Source: Thunnus maccoyii (lineage: Eukaryota; Chordata; Actinopteri; Scombriformes; Scombridae). From it: a DNA stretch of 64,000 bases. Numbering within the stretch: position 1 is the stretch's first letter; each line of letters begins with the position of its first letter. The stretch spans positions 16,524,501-16,588,500 of the forward strand of contig NC_056550.1 of assembly GCF_910596095.1 (NCBI RefSeq). Direction: 5' to 3'. Positions 21,401 to 32,699 of this stretch are shown piece after piece. The notes beneath the pieces were generated by a model. It was not told where the DNA came from and did not search any database. It was given only the letters and a program-made list of their open reading frames with translations. Position numbers and translations under genes: made by a program.

Positions 21401-24400
21401 TGTGTAATTACCAAGTGAGGGTCTGCCCATATATGAGCTCCAGCACATTACGAGCAATGTCAAACACTGGCTTCCTGTTCCTTTTCAACACGTGCTTGGA
21501 AAAGAGCCTGAATGGAAGATGCCACGTCGGTATTCAGTATTGTGGCTTAACAGTCAGTTTTATCAACAGTAAACAGCAGAATCAAGTTACATGATCTGAC
21601 AACTTGCCTCCACAGGAACTCTCCCAAAAAAGTGTAAAGCACCGTGAAGATGAAGTCCATCAGAAGCAAGCGATATAGCTCTCGCCCCACAAAGCTCTCC
21701 CAACACTGTGGACAACATAAGCACAATAAGTGGACTTAGGGTTGTGTCACATCCCCAATAAGGTTAGATAAATAGATCACATCCAAACATCCAGTTACTT
21801 ATTCTGTCCTAAAGGTATTATTTTAGTAATGATGGACATTACACAATGTCAGTGTCGTGCCACCACTAATTATGACTTTCAAATATGTGGATGCTTGTAA
21901 CCTGTAGGCCATGATTTTCTGGTTCCACCGCAATTCTCCCGAGCCAGTGGTAACACAGCACTCCAATTACACTGACTTTCAACAACAGGTTCCTGAGAAA
22001 ATAAGGAGGAAATTTTCCATTTTATGACAACAGCTCTAACAAGAAGATAAAACCAATATTTCAAAAAAAAAAAAAAAAAGGAAATACATTATGTGGAATT
22101 GCACAGCTTTCCAACTTAAAGTCCATTTTCACTCCAAAATGTGTTTTGCTTATTGTCACTTAATTTGCATGTTTGAGCTTCTCCATGTAGAGTTTGACAC
22201 CAGAAGGCCAGCAAAATGGCCTCCTATTGGAGACATCTTATGCACAGCACTTACACTTGAAATGAACAATATTTGCATATGCTGGATTTCCAATAGGGGT
22301 GAAGGATAATTGGATAATTTAAAAATTTTTGGTGAAAAAGACCATTGTTAATAAAAAGGAGATTATTTTTATGTCTTAAAGTGCGTCTAGAGGGGATCTT
22401 CAACAAATCCACTGGCAATTTTATAGGTAATGATTATAAAACATTACAAATCTTGTCACACAACATTAAGACTTAACAGAATTAAGCTGGTGAAAGATAA
22501 TTTGTGCTGAAAGCACAATATAAAGTGGGAGATTTTCAAATAAATGGGAATGTGTTTCAATCAGACCGTTCTGGGTCAAGGTTTTGGAAACCGTGGGTGA
22601 ACTCCTGATTTATGTTTAGAGGACAGATCTAAAATGCCATATATATCAAAACTGTGCATTTGCTTTAGTTATTATGCATTAACATCTTATGAGTCTGTGC
22701 TGTTGGGATCTTTTTTGGAATATGTCTCATTTCATTGTTGACTGGGTCTTCCACTTTTGTATGTGCTCCTTATTTTTATTTGTTTATTTTCATATGTCCA
22801 CTGAAATGAAGTGAAAATCTACTTGTTGCCATGTACCAAACTTTTCTTAAAAACAAAATCTATAAAAATTAAAATGCCTACATAATAACTGAGGAAAACA
22901 TTTACATGGTACATATACAAGAAAACATAGTTTTTAGTGCAGTTTAAAAGTTCACAGAATGTTTTCGGTATTAGCGTGAAGTTATATATCAGTAAATAAC
23001 AAAGTTTTATTCTAAAATATGCCCTACACTTTAGCTAACTCTAGCTCTGCTTAGTCTAATACCACGAGTCATCTATGAATTCCCAGACCTTTTGTTCGAT
23101 AATGGTTTAGAAATGACTGAAGCTGAAATATTACTGATAAAATATGACAAAATGTTGTTGTTTTGTTTTTTGTAGTTCTTTTTGTAGTTTTGTAGTTCTA
23201 AATTATGTGGAATTACACAGCTTTGCAATTTAAAGTCCACTTTCACTTCAAAATGTGTTTTGCTTATTATCATTTTGCATGTTTGAACTTCATCATGTTT
23301 TTTGTACTTCTTCTTCCTCACCTGAAGATGGAGACATAGACACGAACACTGGGTGAGTCATATTTCTCTAGCCAAGCACATAGGTTGAAGAGTCCAGGGA
23401 GTAACAGGTTAATGGCCGACACTACTGCAGACACTGGCAGCAGTTCAGTTTCTGTGGAAGACGTGTCAGTGACAGTCTGCTGTAATGCAAAATTATTAAT
23501 ATTATTAGTCTCACCAGCAGGTCTAAATGTCTGCTGTGAAAAAAGTTGAAGACTCTACAGCAGAAGAACCTTATGTGCGTTGTGTCTAAAAGCTCTTATT
23601 GATAATGTTATTTAATTTAAATAAATCTTGGCACCATTTGTTACTAGTTTTCCCAGCAGTGTTACCAGTTGAAAAAAAATTAAGTGTCAGGAGAGTGGTA
23701 TGAAACACTGAAAGGGTGTTTCAGATTCTCACACATAGTGATTCTTTTGAGCTGACAAGCAAATGTAAAACTTCTGCAAGGAAATGAAAAAGGAGAAGTA
23801 AACAAACTCAGGGGGAAGGTGCTTCTTCCGAGTTATTTTCGTGGTATGCTTGAGAAAAGTAAATAGCTGCTTAAATACGTATGAAATCTACCATGTGTGG
23901 TTGCACAACAGTTGTTGCACATTTTTCTCTAACCTTTTTTTTCTCTGACAGATGATAGACTGTCAGGGTGCCCAGGGCGATGCTGGCCATACAGGCAGCC
24001 CATGCTGACAGATGCACAAAGATGCGGCGGAGTCGCTCCATGTTGCTCTCTTCATCTTCTCCACTCATCATCTCTGAGAGCAGCTCCTGTTGCAAGAGCA
24101 GTATTTGTAATCTTACACAAGAAGCATTTAAATGACCTACACAATAAGTTGAAACACAACACAAATGTGCATATTGTTTGTCGACCCTGTCAAGGCTGAC
24201 ATCTGCTATCACCTGCTGTATATTTGGAATATACATTTAAATCCTTCCTTGATAAGAAAATGGCCTTCATTAGTCTTAATGTGCATTTGAGGACCATGTT
24301 TTATTGTGTGAAAAGGCATCATTAAAAACTTCCTGTGTAAACACCACTGCACAAAAACTGAGATAGTGTGACAATGTAACCAAGCATGTAGCATATTGAG

Positions 24401-27400
24401 GTTAATGTGTGAAACATCTATGGTATATTATTATCTGCTTTAAAATACACTTGTCTACACCCTCACATGGATGCTAATGTTTCACATATAGTGAGTCTAA
24501 TGGAATACTTAAATGGTTGCGTACTTTGAGCTGAGTGCTGATTTTCTCACACTGCAGTCTAACATATGTCTTCTTGCTGACTTTAAAGTCCCAGGAGCAG
24601 AACACCTTTACCGCCAGATTCCCATTAGACTTGAGGACATGAAAACTTCTCCCAAAGGACTTGGATATGCTGCAGGAGATTAAAAAAGTTACAAAACACA
24701 CAGCATACGGACTAAAATAGCATGAATGCATATAAAAAAATGAATTTATTGTCCGACCTGTGCACCAGGATGATGCAGATAATGAAGAAGGCGATGGTGA
24801 TGGTAAAGAAATAGGCTGCAGGTATGCTGTATGGCACCGTCTGGCGCATGATGATTGTGATGTTGGTGTCGCTGTAGTAGCCGTAAAACATCAGACTCTG
24901 AGAGAAGTAACCCTGACAGGAGAGCAGATGGAGGGGAGATCTTGTTCAAGAAAGTGCCACAGACAGAAGGACAAGAAGTACACATCGACCACATCTCACC
25001 TTGCCTGTGAGAAGCTCAAGACCAGTGAATTTGTTGTAAGGGCGCTCATTTTGAGGAGGGTTGATGGCTTGAGGGAACACCAGAAATAGGCCGGTGATGA
25101 AGAAGAGGAGGAGGTTAAACAGCATGAGGGTTCGGAGAAACAGGAAGTAGGAGAGCACTCCGGTTCCAAAACGCCCACTCAGTCGCTTCATGGGCGAGTG
25201 CCACAATCGGAGGGACGCAAGGATGGGGAGGCAGTTGTAGACGCATTGGCGCCAAGTCTGAGGGAAGCGAAACATGTGACTGATGACACAGCAAACACTG
25301 ATGACACAGCAAACACTGATGTACACTTTTTCCTGTTTGTACTTACCCTTGAAATGTACATTCTGAAACTGCTGTAGTATGGAATCTTTCTGGTGATGAA
25401 TGAACTTTCAGCTACATCATTGAGAGCGAGTTGCCTAATAAAACAAGAGGTGAGGTAGTTTAAACACCTTGCAGAGATGGTGAGAGCACATCAGGTTCAT
25501 CATCGCTATAAGTTACCAAAATTTCGATAGCTTTTATTCTGAGGTCATTTCTTGTTGTCAGTGCCATGTGTACCTGAGCTCCTTCTTGTCTGCGAGGCTA
25601 AGTGGCATGGCTCGCAGCTTACGCATGCTATCAGCCACTGAGAGACCTTGAAGCCTGGATAGCAACTGCTCCTTCTCGTTTTCTGTAAAACCACATTCTA
25701 GAAATTGACTCATTGACGCTCAGTGTAGAGAGAAGAACAGGAAGACTCACTTGAACAACAGTAATAATTGTCTAATGTTTGGAGCTATTTTACCTTCACC
25801 ACTTATTTCTTCCACATCTGTAAGGACAAAGTCATCCTGGATTGGTCTGGAGTGGTGGGAAGTATCCTGGGATGTGGTCTGGTGTCTGTGTAGCTGAGAG
25901 GAGCGTGTTGCACACCTGGAAGTGCCTGTAGTGCTAGTTTGCCCTGTCAACAGACAGTCAAGCTTATTTTATTCTCTGGACATTTGTCTTATTTTTAACA
26001 GCCACAGAAAGATTGTATCGCCTGGTGACAACTTTTTCGAAAGTAGCGAGAAACATTTCATCTCACCAACAGTGCGACTGGGCATTGAAGAAAGGATCTT
26101 TACTGTGGCAGCTGACCATCGGTACCTCTGCAGAGGGTTGATCTCCTCTCCGTCATCTGCCATGTGGCTGGCTGTTGGCCAGCTGTCTGAAAGATGATGA
26201 ATTGAAAGTAAATCTTGTGCATTTGTAGATAATTGGAATTAGACACCTCACTGTAAATGATGAGAAGACTTTGTTTCCAGTAAAGGGGCAGCCGTGTAAT
26301 TGTACCTGTGCATTCCCTAAACACTTCCATCTGCAGGGTTTCAGACCACCTCTGGGTGCTGGCTGCTGGTTCTCTGACCATCTCGCAGAGAGACAACTGG
26401 CCTGGTTCACCATCATTCAGGTTCCTGCAGGAGAGTAACCAATACAGTAAACCATGACCAAGACTCCCAAAAGCTTTAGCCCTTACAACTCTGCACCATC
26501 TGGAAAGCAGTATGTATGAAGAGAACTTGTGTCTCAACTTTATATATTTTAATCATTGCTGTCCATGGTAGGTTAAATTCCAGAGCTTTTTCTTTTCACA
26601 GAATTATTCTACATTTCCCACAGCGATTTGGATCCTTGAGAATCTCTAAATGTTCTCCATTTCCAAATACCAAAGTGCAAGAAGTTGCAAAAACTACACT
26701 AATACATGTAGAGCTGCAATCATTAGTCGATTAATCAATTAGTTGCCAACTATTAAATCAATTGCCAACTATTTTGATTATTGACTAATCCTTTGCAGTC
26801 ATTCTTTATGAAAAAAATGTGAATATTTTCTGGTTCTTATGATAGTAAACTGAATATCTTTAAGTTGTGGACCATTGGTCAGGACAAAAGACGACATTTG
26901 AGCTTGTGTTTTGGGAAACATTTTTCACCATTTTCTGACATTTTATAGACCAAACAACTAATTGATTAATTGAGAAAATTATTCGATAATGAAAAATAAT
27001 CATTGGTTGCAGCACTAAAACACATGTAAAGATAGATTAATCTCAAATCACTGAAAATTGCAGCTACAAACGCACTGGTCGTTCCGCACACTAGCTGTAG
27101 GCAAGGGGGATTTTCAGTGTTCACAAGAAGATGCATGTAAATTGTAAAAAGAATATCATAGAAAAATACAATTTTGTTTATTGGTAACACAATATAGCAA
27201 TAGCATTTGCCTTCCAATGTCATGGTAAACAACTACAATATGTTGTAAAGACAAAATTACAATAAAATTCACCAGGACACCCAGCAGACAGATACACAGC
27301 ACATGACAGGCAGGCACAGGTAGAACCAAAAGTAAAGCATCTCTTAAAGAAAACAACCAATAGAAAATTGAAATAATAACTTACTCATAGTCTGATTCAG

Positions 27401-27440
27401 TCTGGCAAATGTTGACATCGAAGCTCACACTGTGTGCCAT
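18481..27440 (-). CDS. tmc6: Transmembrane channel-like protein 6 (TMC6 / EVER1)
   Basis: Nineteen coding exons: 27385-27440, 26306-26424, 26067-26186, 25794-25943, 25574-25682, 25347-25434, 25000-25257, 24758-24912, 24525-24669, 23934-24086, 23322-23479, 21902-21992, 21608-21705, 21412-21507, 21226-21301, 20989-21122, 18992-19165, 18648-18726, 18481-18561. The phases all close, giving 779 residues (human TMC6 is 805). TMC6-type features are [15 protein letters not shown] near the N-terminus, [38 protein letters not shown], the TMC signature [12 protein letters not shown] (~535), [32 protein letters not shown] and [10 protein letters not shown]. About ten hydrophobic segments are seen. In mammals TMC6 is an ER membrane protein working with TMC8 and CIB1; loss causes epidermodysplasia verruciformis. 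The intron after 21608 has a GC donor. Teleost a/b copy was not resolved. Confidence 0.93.
19407..19650. mobile_element. TTAA-type miniature element, partial copy, in tmc6 intron
   Basis: It begins TTAA-AGGAATAGTTTGACATTT and shares the same order of blocks (GAAGCTAC, GGGGAAACAGCT, CTAACAGCATCT, AAAGCTTAC, TTTAATCCG) with the full copy at 45792-46476. The right end is not seen, so it is a half element. Confidence 0.6.
19860..20240. repeat. Dispersed repeat, copy 1 (tmc6 intron)
   Basis: The block TAAAGTCCCCCTTCACTC...AGAGTTCGACACCAGAGGGC is related to 22117-22330 and, more briefly, to 23225-23300 (TTAAAGTCCACTTTCACTTC). These are copies of one interspersed family. I do not see terminal repeats that would class it. 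Confidence 0.5.
20324..20557. mobile_element. Palindromic miniature element with TTAA flanks
   Basis: The ends are inverted copies: ATTGCTCTCGATTTATCTAT at the left and the complementary ATAGATAAATCGAGAGCA at the right. The match extends inward over the CTCTTGTAGAGGG / CCCTCTACAAGAG blocks. TTAA lies outside both ends (20324-20327 and 20554-20557), the target site of piggyBac and Kolobok elements. It is 226 bases between flanks and noncoding. Confidence 0.6.
22110..22330. repeat. Dispersed repeat, copy 2 (tmc6 intron)
   Basis: It shares AACTTAAAGTCCATTTTCAC, AGTTTGACACCAGAAGGCC and flanking text with the copy at 19860-20240. A third fragment lies at 23225-23300. All lie in tmc6 introns. Confidence 0.5.
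22331..23220. other. tmc6 intron 11 interior, AT-rich
   Basis: No coding exon is needed here, since the neighbouring tmc6 exons (ending 23322 and starting 21992) join in phase. I see nothing else. Confidence 0.5.
26705..27020. mobile_element. AT-rich miniature element with GATTAATCGATTAAT-type ends (full-length copy)
   Basis: The left end GAGCTGCAATCATTAGTCGA mirrors the right end ATAATCATTGGTTGCAGCAC, with runs of ATTAATCAATTAG inside. The middle carries blocks seen in sister copies: AAATGTGAATATTTTCTGG, AAACTGAATATCTTTAAG, and a CATTTTCTGACATTTTATAG block. This is a very common vertebrate and fish interspersed repeat. The copy lies in tmc6 intron 1. Confidence 0.65.
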
Positions 27441-27790
27441 GTTCCTTAATGATCTCTGAGTACTGCAAACACAAATCTCCAAGAGGATCAGTCTTCATTA
27501 GCCACATAGTGGGCCACTCTCAGTGGGTCATTTCTGACTTTGAACACTGACTTCTTTTATTCATCCTTCTACAATATGAAGCCGCTGCTCAATGAAACTC
27601 TGACAAAATGATGTTTTTCTTCCTGTGAAATTCACCCTCTGACCTGTATCACAGTGCTTCTGGGAAAGCAACAACTTCCTCACCAATGAACTATGTGACA
27701 GAAATAAAACAGGCAATGCAAATGAAAGACAAAGAGATTGACAAACTATGAAAAGACACCATACACACTTCCTGTCTCTCTCTCTCTCTC

Positions 27791-27841
<51 letters not shown>

Positions 27842-28792
27842 ATCTCAACACAGCTGTGCCTTATTTGTAATTAGCACAAAGTAATATCTGCCTGCATCTC
27901 AACTGAACTCTCAATTATTTAAGCATCTCTGACATGCCTGGTAGACCCATTTGGTACTATGAGTAAATAAATAAATAAATAATAATACATCACGTATATT
28001 TTTCCAAAAAATATGTAAATAATTGAGCAGCTGCTGTTTCAATCTATTCAGTCATTTTTAACCAAACATAAAAGTCATATATTGTGTCTGCAAGTTGGAG
28101 TTATAGTGTCCACTGCCCTCCATGGTCACAGTGAGAAACTGCAACACTGCATTAAATTTGTCAAAACAGTGTATAAAACTAGCATCAGTGTTGGATCAAT
28201 TTGCTGAACCAGATCTCACCTGTCTCCTACAGCAAAGTCTTAACAAACAATAACTAACAAATTCTGTCAGTGCACACACAAGACATCACAACAACAACAA
28301 AAAACCTAGATCCTGGGGAAATAAACCAAAACATGACAAATATAACTGTACTCTGGGAGTCACTAAAAGAATTTGAATATGCAGAGATTGAAAATAAACC
28401 GAAAAGAAACTCCCTGGTTACACTTATTATGCTATATGGAATAAACAAATATGGATTTGATCAAACGCCTACAGCTTGAATTCTGTATGTATAATCATGG
28501 GTGTTCACTCCCCTCCAGTGGTCATAGTGAGGAACTGCAAAATTAAATTTACAAACTTGCGTCAATGCAGATATACTAGCATACTTAAACTTCCAGTAAA
28601 TACTTTTAGAATAGCGACCAAACAAAAGCAATTGGAAAGCGTATTGTTAATGACACAGTGTGAGACTACATCTTCACATTCTTTATTGGGAACAATACAG
28701 ATGGGGGGGATTGTATTGTTTTTAATGTATAAAATACTTTGTGTTACAATGTATTTGTATGAAAAGTGCTATGCAAATAAAGTCTGATTTAT

Positions 28793-28828
<36 letters not shown>

Positions 28829-28846
28829 TATTATTATTATTATTAT

Positions 28847-28878
<32 letters not shown>

Positions 28879-28894
28879 TTCTTTGGATGTATCA
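27441..28894. other. tmc6-syngr2 intergenic sequence with simple repeats
   Basis: Contains a (CT)n/(CTGT)n tract at 27776-27842 and an (ATT)n/(AGT)n tract at 28797-28877. Between them, AACTGCA-flanked blocks near 28100-28160 and 28500-28560 are related to each other (CACTxCCCTCCAxxGTCA). In mammals TMC8 lies between TMC6 and SYNGR2; I found no TMC8-like exon here. Confidence 0.5.
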
Positions 28895-29531
28895 TTAAAG
28901 GACAGGTTCACAATTGTTAAAGTATGTCTTAAAACAACAGCCAGGTGCCCAAACAAACACTGAAACAGGTTTTTCTTGCTGTAAACATTCCTCCTGTTCA
29001 TACTGATCATTAGAAGAACCCTCATAATGCACTTATGACTCAAGTGATGGGGGCTCTCTTCTATGCAAAAAATGTATTTAAAAGTTTATCTGAAGTTAAT
29101 ATAAAACCTCAGTCGTCCAAATGAGTCAAATCTAGTCAATATCTTTTAACATTAGTCTTTTTAGTGCCAAAGTTCCTCTTTTTGTCGGTATATTTCCACT
29201 GCAGCTTAACAAGGAAATACTGTCTGAGGAAACACAAAGAGGGAATTTGATGCTAAAAAAGACTGTAAATGTGGCAAATATCCACTTGATATGACTAACT
29301 CAGACTGCTGAAGCCTCATACAAGCTTCAGATAAACTTCTGAAAGCATTTCTGTACAAAACAACTGTGTGTACACCATCACTTACATTGAAAGCACATTT
29401 GAAGGGGATCTTTTAATAGCCAGTATGAACAGCAGGAATGATTGCAGCGAGGAAAACCTCTTTCAGTGTTCATATGGGCACCTGACTGTTGCTTTAAGAC
29501 AGACCGGAAAAAATGTGAACGTGTCCTTTAA
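28895..29531. mobile_element. TTAA-flanked palindromic miniature element, just upstream of syngr2
   Basis: TTAA (28895-28898 and 29528-29531) flanks a 629-base element starting AGGACAGGTTCACAATTG and ending with the inverted ATGTGAACGTGTCCT. The arms pair over much of their length (CAACAGCCAGGTGCCC against GGGCACCTGACTGTTG), so the whole unit can fold on itself. A sister copy lies at 62067-62622. The TTAA target suggests a piggyBac- or Kolobok-type element. It is noncoding and ends 170 bases before the syngr2 ATG. Confidence 0.7.
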
Positions 29532-29700
29532 CTGGGAAGCCGCAGTTTACTAGGAGCTCCTGAACGCATCACGGTGGGGGCGGTGTTTGAAAAGTTTTCA
29601 GGAAGTTTTAAGACAAACCGAAACTGTGTCAACTCTGACAGGAAGAGTTATACAGCTCGTTTTTTAACTGTTTTGACTGTGTTGAAACAAAAAGAAAAAA

Positions 29701-32699
29701 ATGCAGAGCAGTGCTTACGGGGCCTCGTTGGCCGGCGGTGCTTTTGACTTAGAGAACTTTGTAAAACAGCCTCAAACCATTTTGCGCTGCCTGAGTTGGG
29801 TGAGTGACTCCACGGAAACGTTAACGTTAGCATCACTGTTAGCCAGCTGTCACAACACCGACTTTATGTGAACAGATGTGAGCTGCCAGGCTCGACACAC
29901 ATCAGCCAGTGATACGTCCTGCTAGCTTAATGAACTGCCAGCATCGGACATAAACTGCGGTTTAGCTTGAAATCTGTGACAAATATTTAATCAAGCGCCA
30001 ATAAGATGCATTTTCTTGAGCACTTGTTGACATAAGCTAATGTTAGCTAGCGTGGCCAGTGCTGTGTCACCGCAGTAACTGCCAGTTTCCCCACCTGATG
30101 ATAGACGATATGTTTGGCTTTAACTTTATTTGTGTTGGTTAGTCTGGTGTTAAAACTGGACCAGGACCTTTTAAAACTCAGAGAGGACGCTGTTCTGTTT
30201 TTCTGAAGTGTTTGAACTGTTAGAAACGATCGGGAATTTAACCTTTTCTGGTTTGACAGTCGTTCTAAAATGCATGTAGGTCAGTTAGATTAAGTTGTTG
30301 TGTTGTAAACGTTCTTGCAAAGTGAATTATATAGTAATAATAATGACAATATGCTTCATTTATGTAGCACTTTTCAAAAAACACTTTCTTTGAAATAGGA
30401 CAAAAACTCAAAACTAAGTTAAAACATTAAACCTATATATATTTTAAGTGATTTAATAGAAATTACAGTTTGCATCTTTGATCTCCTCTGGCAAGTCTTT
30501 TCAAAATCTAGGAGCCCTGACAGCAAAATGTCTGTCACCTTTATTTGTGTTTGAGATATTGAAAAAAACAAGAATAGAAGCATCTGAGTTAGGCACCAAA
30601 AGGTCAGAAATGGAAGTCTAGGTCCCTCAGGGATTGAAAAGAAATTAGTATGATTAGCTATGTAATTAAGTTGAGATAATCAGTGCAGAGATGCCAGTAT
30701 CAGTGAAATGTGAATGTAAAGCTGCTTTTAACTATTTTTTTCATTATTGATTAATCTGTCAAATATTATCTTGATTAATCATATGGTCCATGAAATGTCA
30801 AAAAACCAATAACCAAAAACAAGGACATTACAAGTCTTTAGGAGCCCAAGTTGACGTTTTATGTCTTGTTTTATCTGACGAGCTTTAGAGAGTAAAGGCA
30901 AATCTGCACATCTGAGTAGCTGGAACTAGACAATATTTGCCTTTTTTTTTTCTTGTGCAAACTGTAACAATCATTTAAATAGTTTCAGCTCCGCTGTAGT
31001 GTGAAAAGTGGATCAGAAACAAGGATCCTTCACAAAAAGATGTTGCTGTATTTTACAGTGTTAAAACAAATCAGGAATTGAAACTTTTCTAACGTCATCT
31101 GTCGGGTTCCACTTGTCTGAACTGGTTTGAGAGATGTTTTAATATGAATTCAAATTTTTTTTTTTTTTTTAAATAGTGAAAGCTTTCCTCTAATGTGAAT
31201 CATGTGATAAGAATCACGCTGCCTCACAGCTGCTCGACTTAAAACATGCACATACACCCCCCCACCCCCCCCCCCCCCCCCCTTTTTTTTTTTTTCCTTT
31301 CATGCAGCTATTTTCCATCGTGGTCTTTGCAACCATCACAGCAGAGGGCTACATTAACCCGACATCCACGAAAGAGACCAAGTGCATGTTCAACGAAAAT
31401 GACAGCGCCTGCAACTACGGGGTGGGAATCGGTGTCCTGGCCTTCTTGGCTTGTGTTATCTTCCTCATGCTGGACGCCTACTTCCCACAGATCAGCAACG
31501 CCAAGGATAGAAAATACATTGTTATTGGAGATTTGGTCTTCTCAGGTGAGAGTCAGGTTTCACTGTAGTCTTTTCATACTAAAATAACAGAGATGTGCCC
31601 AAAAACAGGAAGTGTAACCTAGTTGAGGTTAAAGCTGCCATCATATTTCATGTTAATCCTGACTGTTCATTTCTCTGCTTTGAATCGACGCGGGGCAGCG
31701 GCTTGGACGTTCCTGTGGTTCATCTGCTTCTGTGTCCTGGCCAACCAGTGGTCCAAAACCACTGACTCCTCCGCTGTTGCTGCTGACGCCGCCCGGGCTG
31801 TCGTGGCATTTTCTTTCTTCTCAATCATCACCTGGGTGAGTGTCGTGTGGCAGGCATTTGACTAACAGTCATTTGATAACACACAGCTCAGCTCAACAAT
31901 TCAGACAAGATATCTGCAGGTGTTAAAGTACTGAATCCAGCTTCCTCAAAATAGGCTTTAGAAGGTATTTAAAAGTCTTGCATTTCATTTAGTTTTAAGA
32001 ATATTTACTTGAATGTTTTTCTTGTCTGTTGTAGGAAGTAATTTATTTATTTAATTATTTATTTTTTTGCATGTGTTTGGGGGCTATCAGGAGACATCTA
32101 TAAATTACAAGTGAGACTGGTGTGACAGTGGTTTGTGCATGGAGGAAGATGTTCAGTCCTTTTTTGTGGACTTTGAGTCTGCTAGCTATAGCTAAAGTGG
32201 CTGGGAAGCTCATCCATTCACAATCAGCAAGTGTCAATTTTAGCAAAACTGTAAATGAACTTAATAAATTAACCATTTTTCAGTGGTTAATCCATCCCTC
32301 CATTTTGTGCTGCTTATGTGTCCAGGTTGCATTAATTTAATTAATTGTATTATTAGAAATCATTTAAAAAATGTGTTTATTATATTAACAAATAATTGTA
32401 GGCCATATTGGTCCTGGTGGTTTTCCATCATACTTTTGTGAAACAGGTATTAAATTGCATTATATATGGCTGCTGAATCTCTGTTCTTCTCTCAACAGGG
32501 TCTGTTGTCCTACTTTGCTTATGGACGATATCGCCAAGGTGTGAGTGACTTTGACCAGGAGTACAGAGACCCGGCCAACGACCACACCACCCCGTACCCA
32601 CCAGCTCCGTACGCCAGCAGCGGCCCCACGGGCTACCAGCAGTCACCTTTCTCCCACAGTCAGGAGCAGCCCGGAGAGTACCAGCCGCCAGCTTACTGA
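29701..32699 (+). CDS. syngr2: Synaptogyrin 2
   Basis: Four coding exons: 29701-29799, 31308-31545, 31699-31835, 32499-32699, GT-AG and in phase, giving 224 residues, the same as human SYNGR2. It is a tetraspan MARVEL-domain vesicle protein with cytosolic ends; synaptogyrin-2 (cellugyrin) is the widely expressed form on small transport vesicles. Segments seen are AFDLENFVKQPQTILRCLSW, the first hydrophobic span LFSIVVFATITAEGYIN, a lumenal Cys pair region, GVGIGVLAFLACVIFLMLDAYFP, AWTFLWFICFCVLANQW, and the fourth span VVAFSFFSIITWGLLSYFAYGRY. The cytosolic tail is Pro/Tyr/Gln-rich (PYPPAPYASS, ending YQPPAY). The start ATG opens the exon in the usual synaptogyrin frame. The intron 1 acceptor is preceded by an extreme C/T tract. 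An alternative paralogue (syngr1/3) is less likely given the tail and synteny with tmc6. Confidence 0.94.
30715..31000. repeat. AT-rich GATTAAT-type miniature element copy in syngr2 intron 1
   Basis: It shares ATTGATTAATCTGTCAAATA, TTGATTAATCATATGGTCC and ATGAAATGTC blocks with the copies at 26705-27020 and 37790-38455. The copy is decayed and its ends are approximate. Confidence 0.5.
31251..31300 (+). repeat. Extreme polypyrimidine tract at syngr2 exon 2 acceptor
   Basis: A run of nearly pure C (about 30 bases) is followed by 13 T, then CCTTTCATGCAG and exon 2. It serves as the polypyrimidine tract of this acceptor and is likely length-variable. Confidence 0.7.

Noticed and set aside
13974-27723. 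Octamer ATGCAAAT upstream of pim-like (13974), the RRM gene (17103) and tmc6 (27716)
   Set aside because: The motif also occurs in an intron near 11519, and in AT-rich DNA four hits in 64 kb are near chance. No conserved position relative to the start codons.
28846-29043. Open frame with a run of Tyr
   Set aside because: It reads through the (ATT)n/(AGT)n microsatellite and the adjoining miniature element; not coding.
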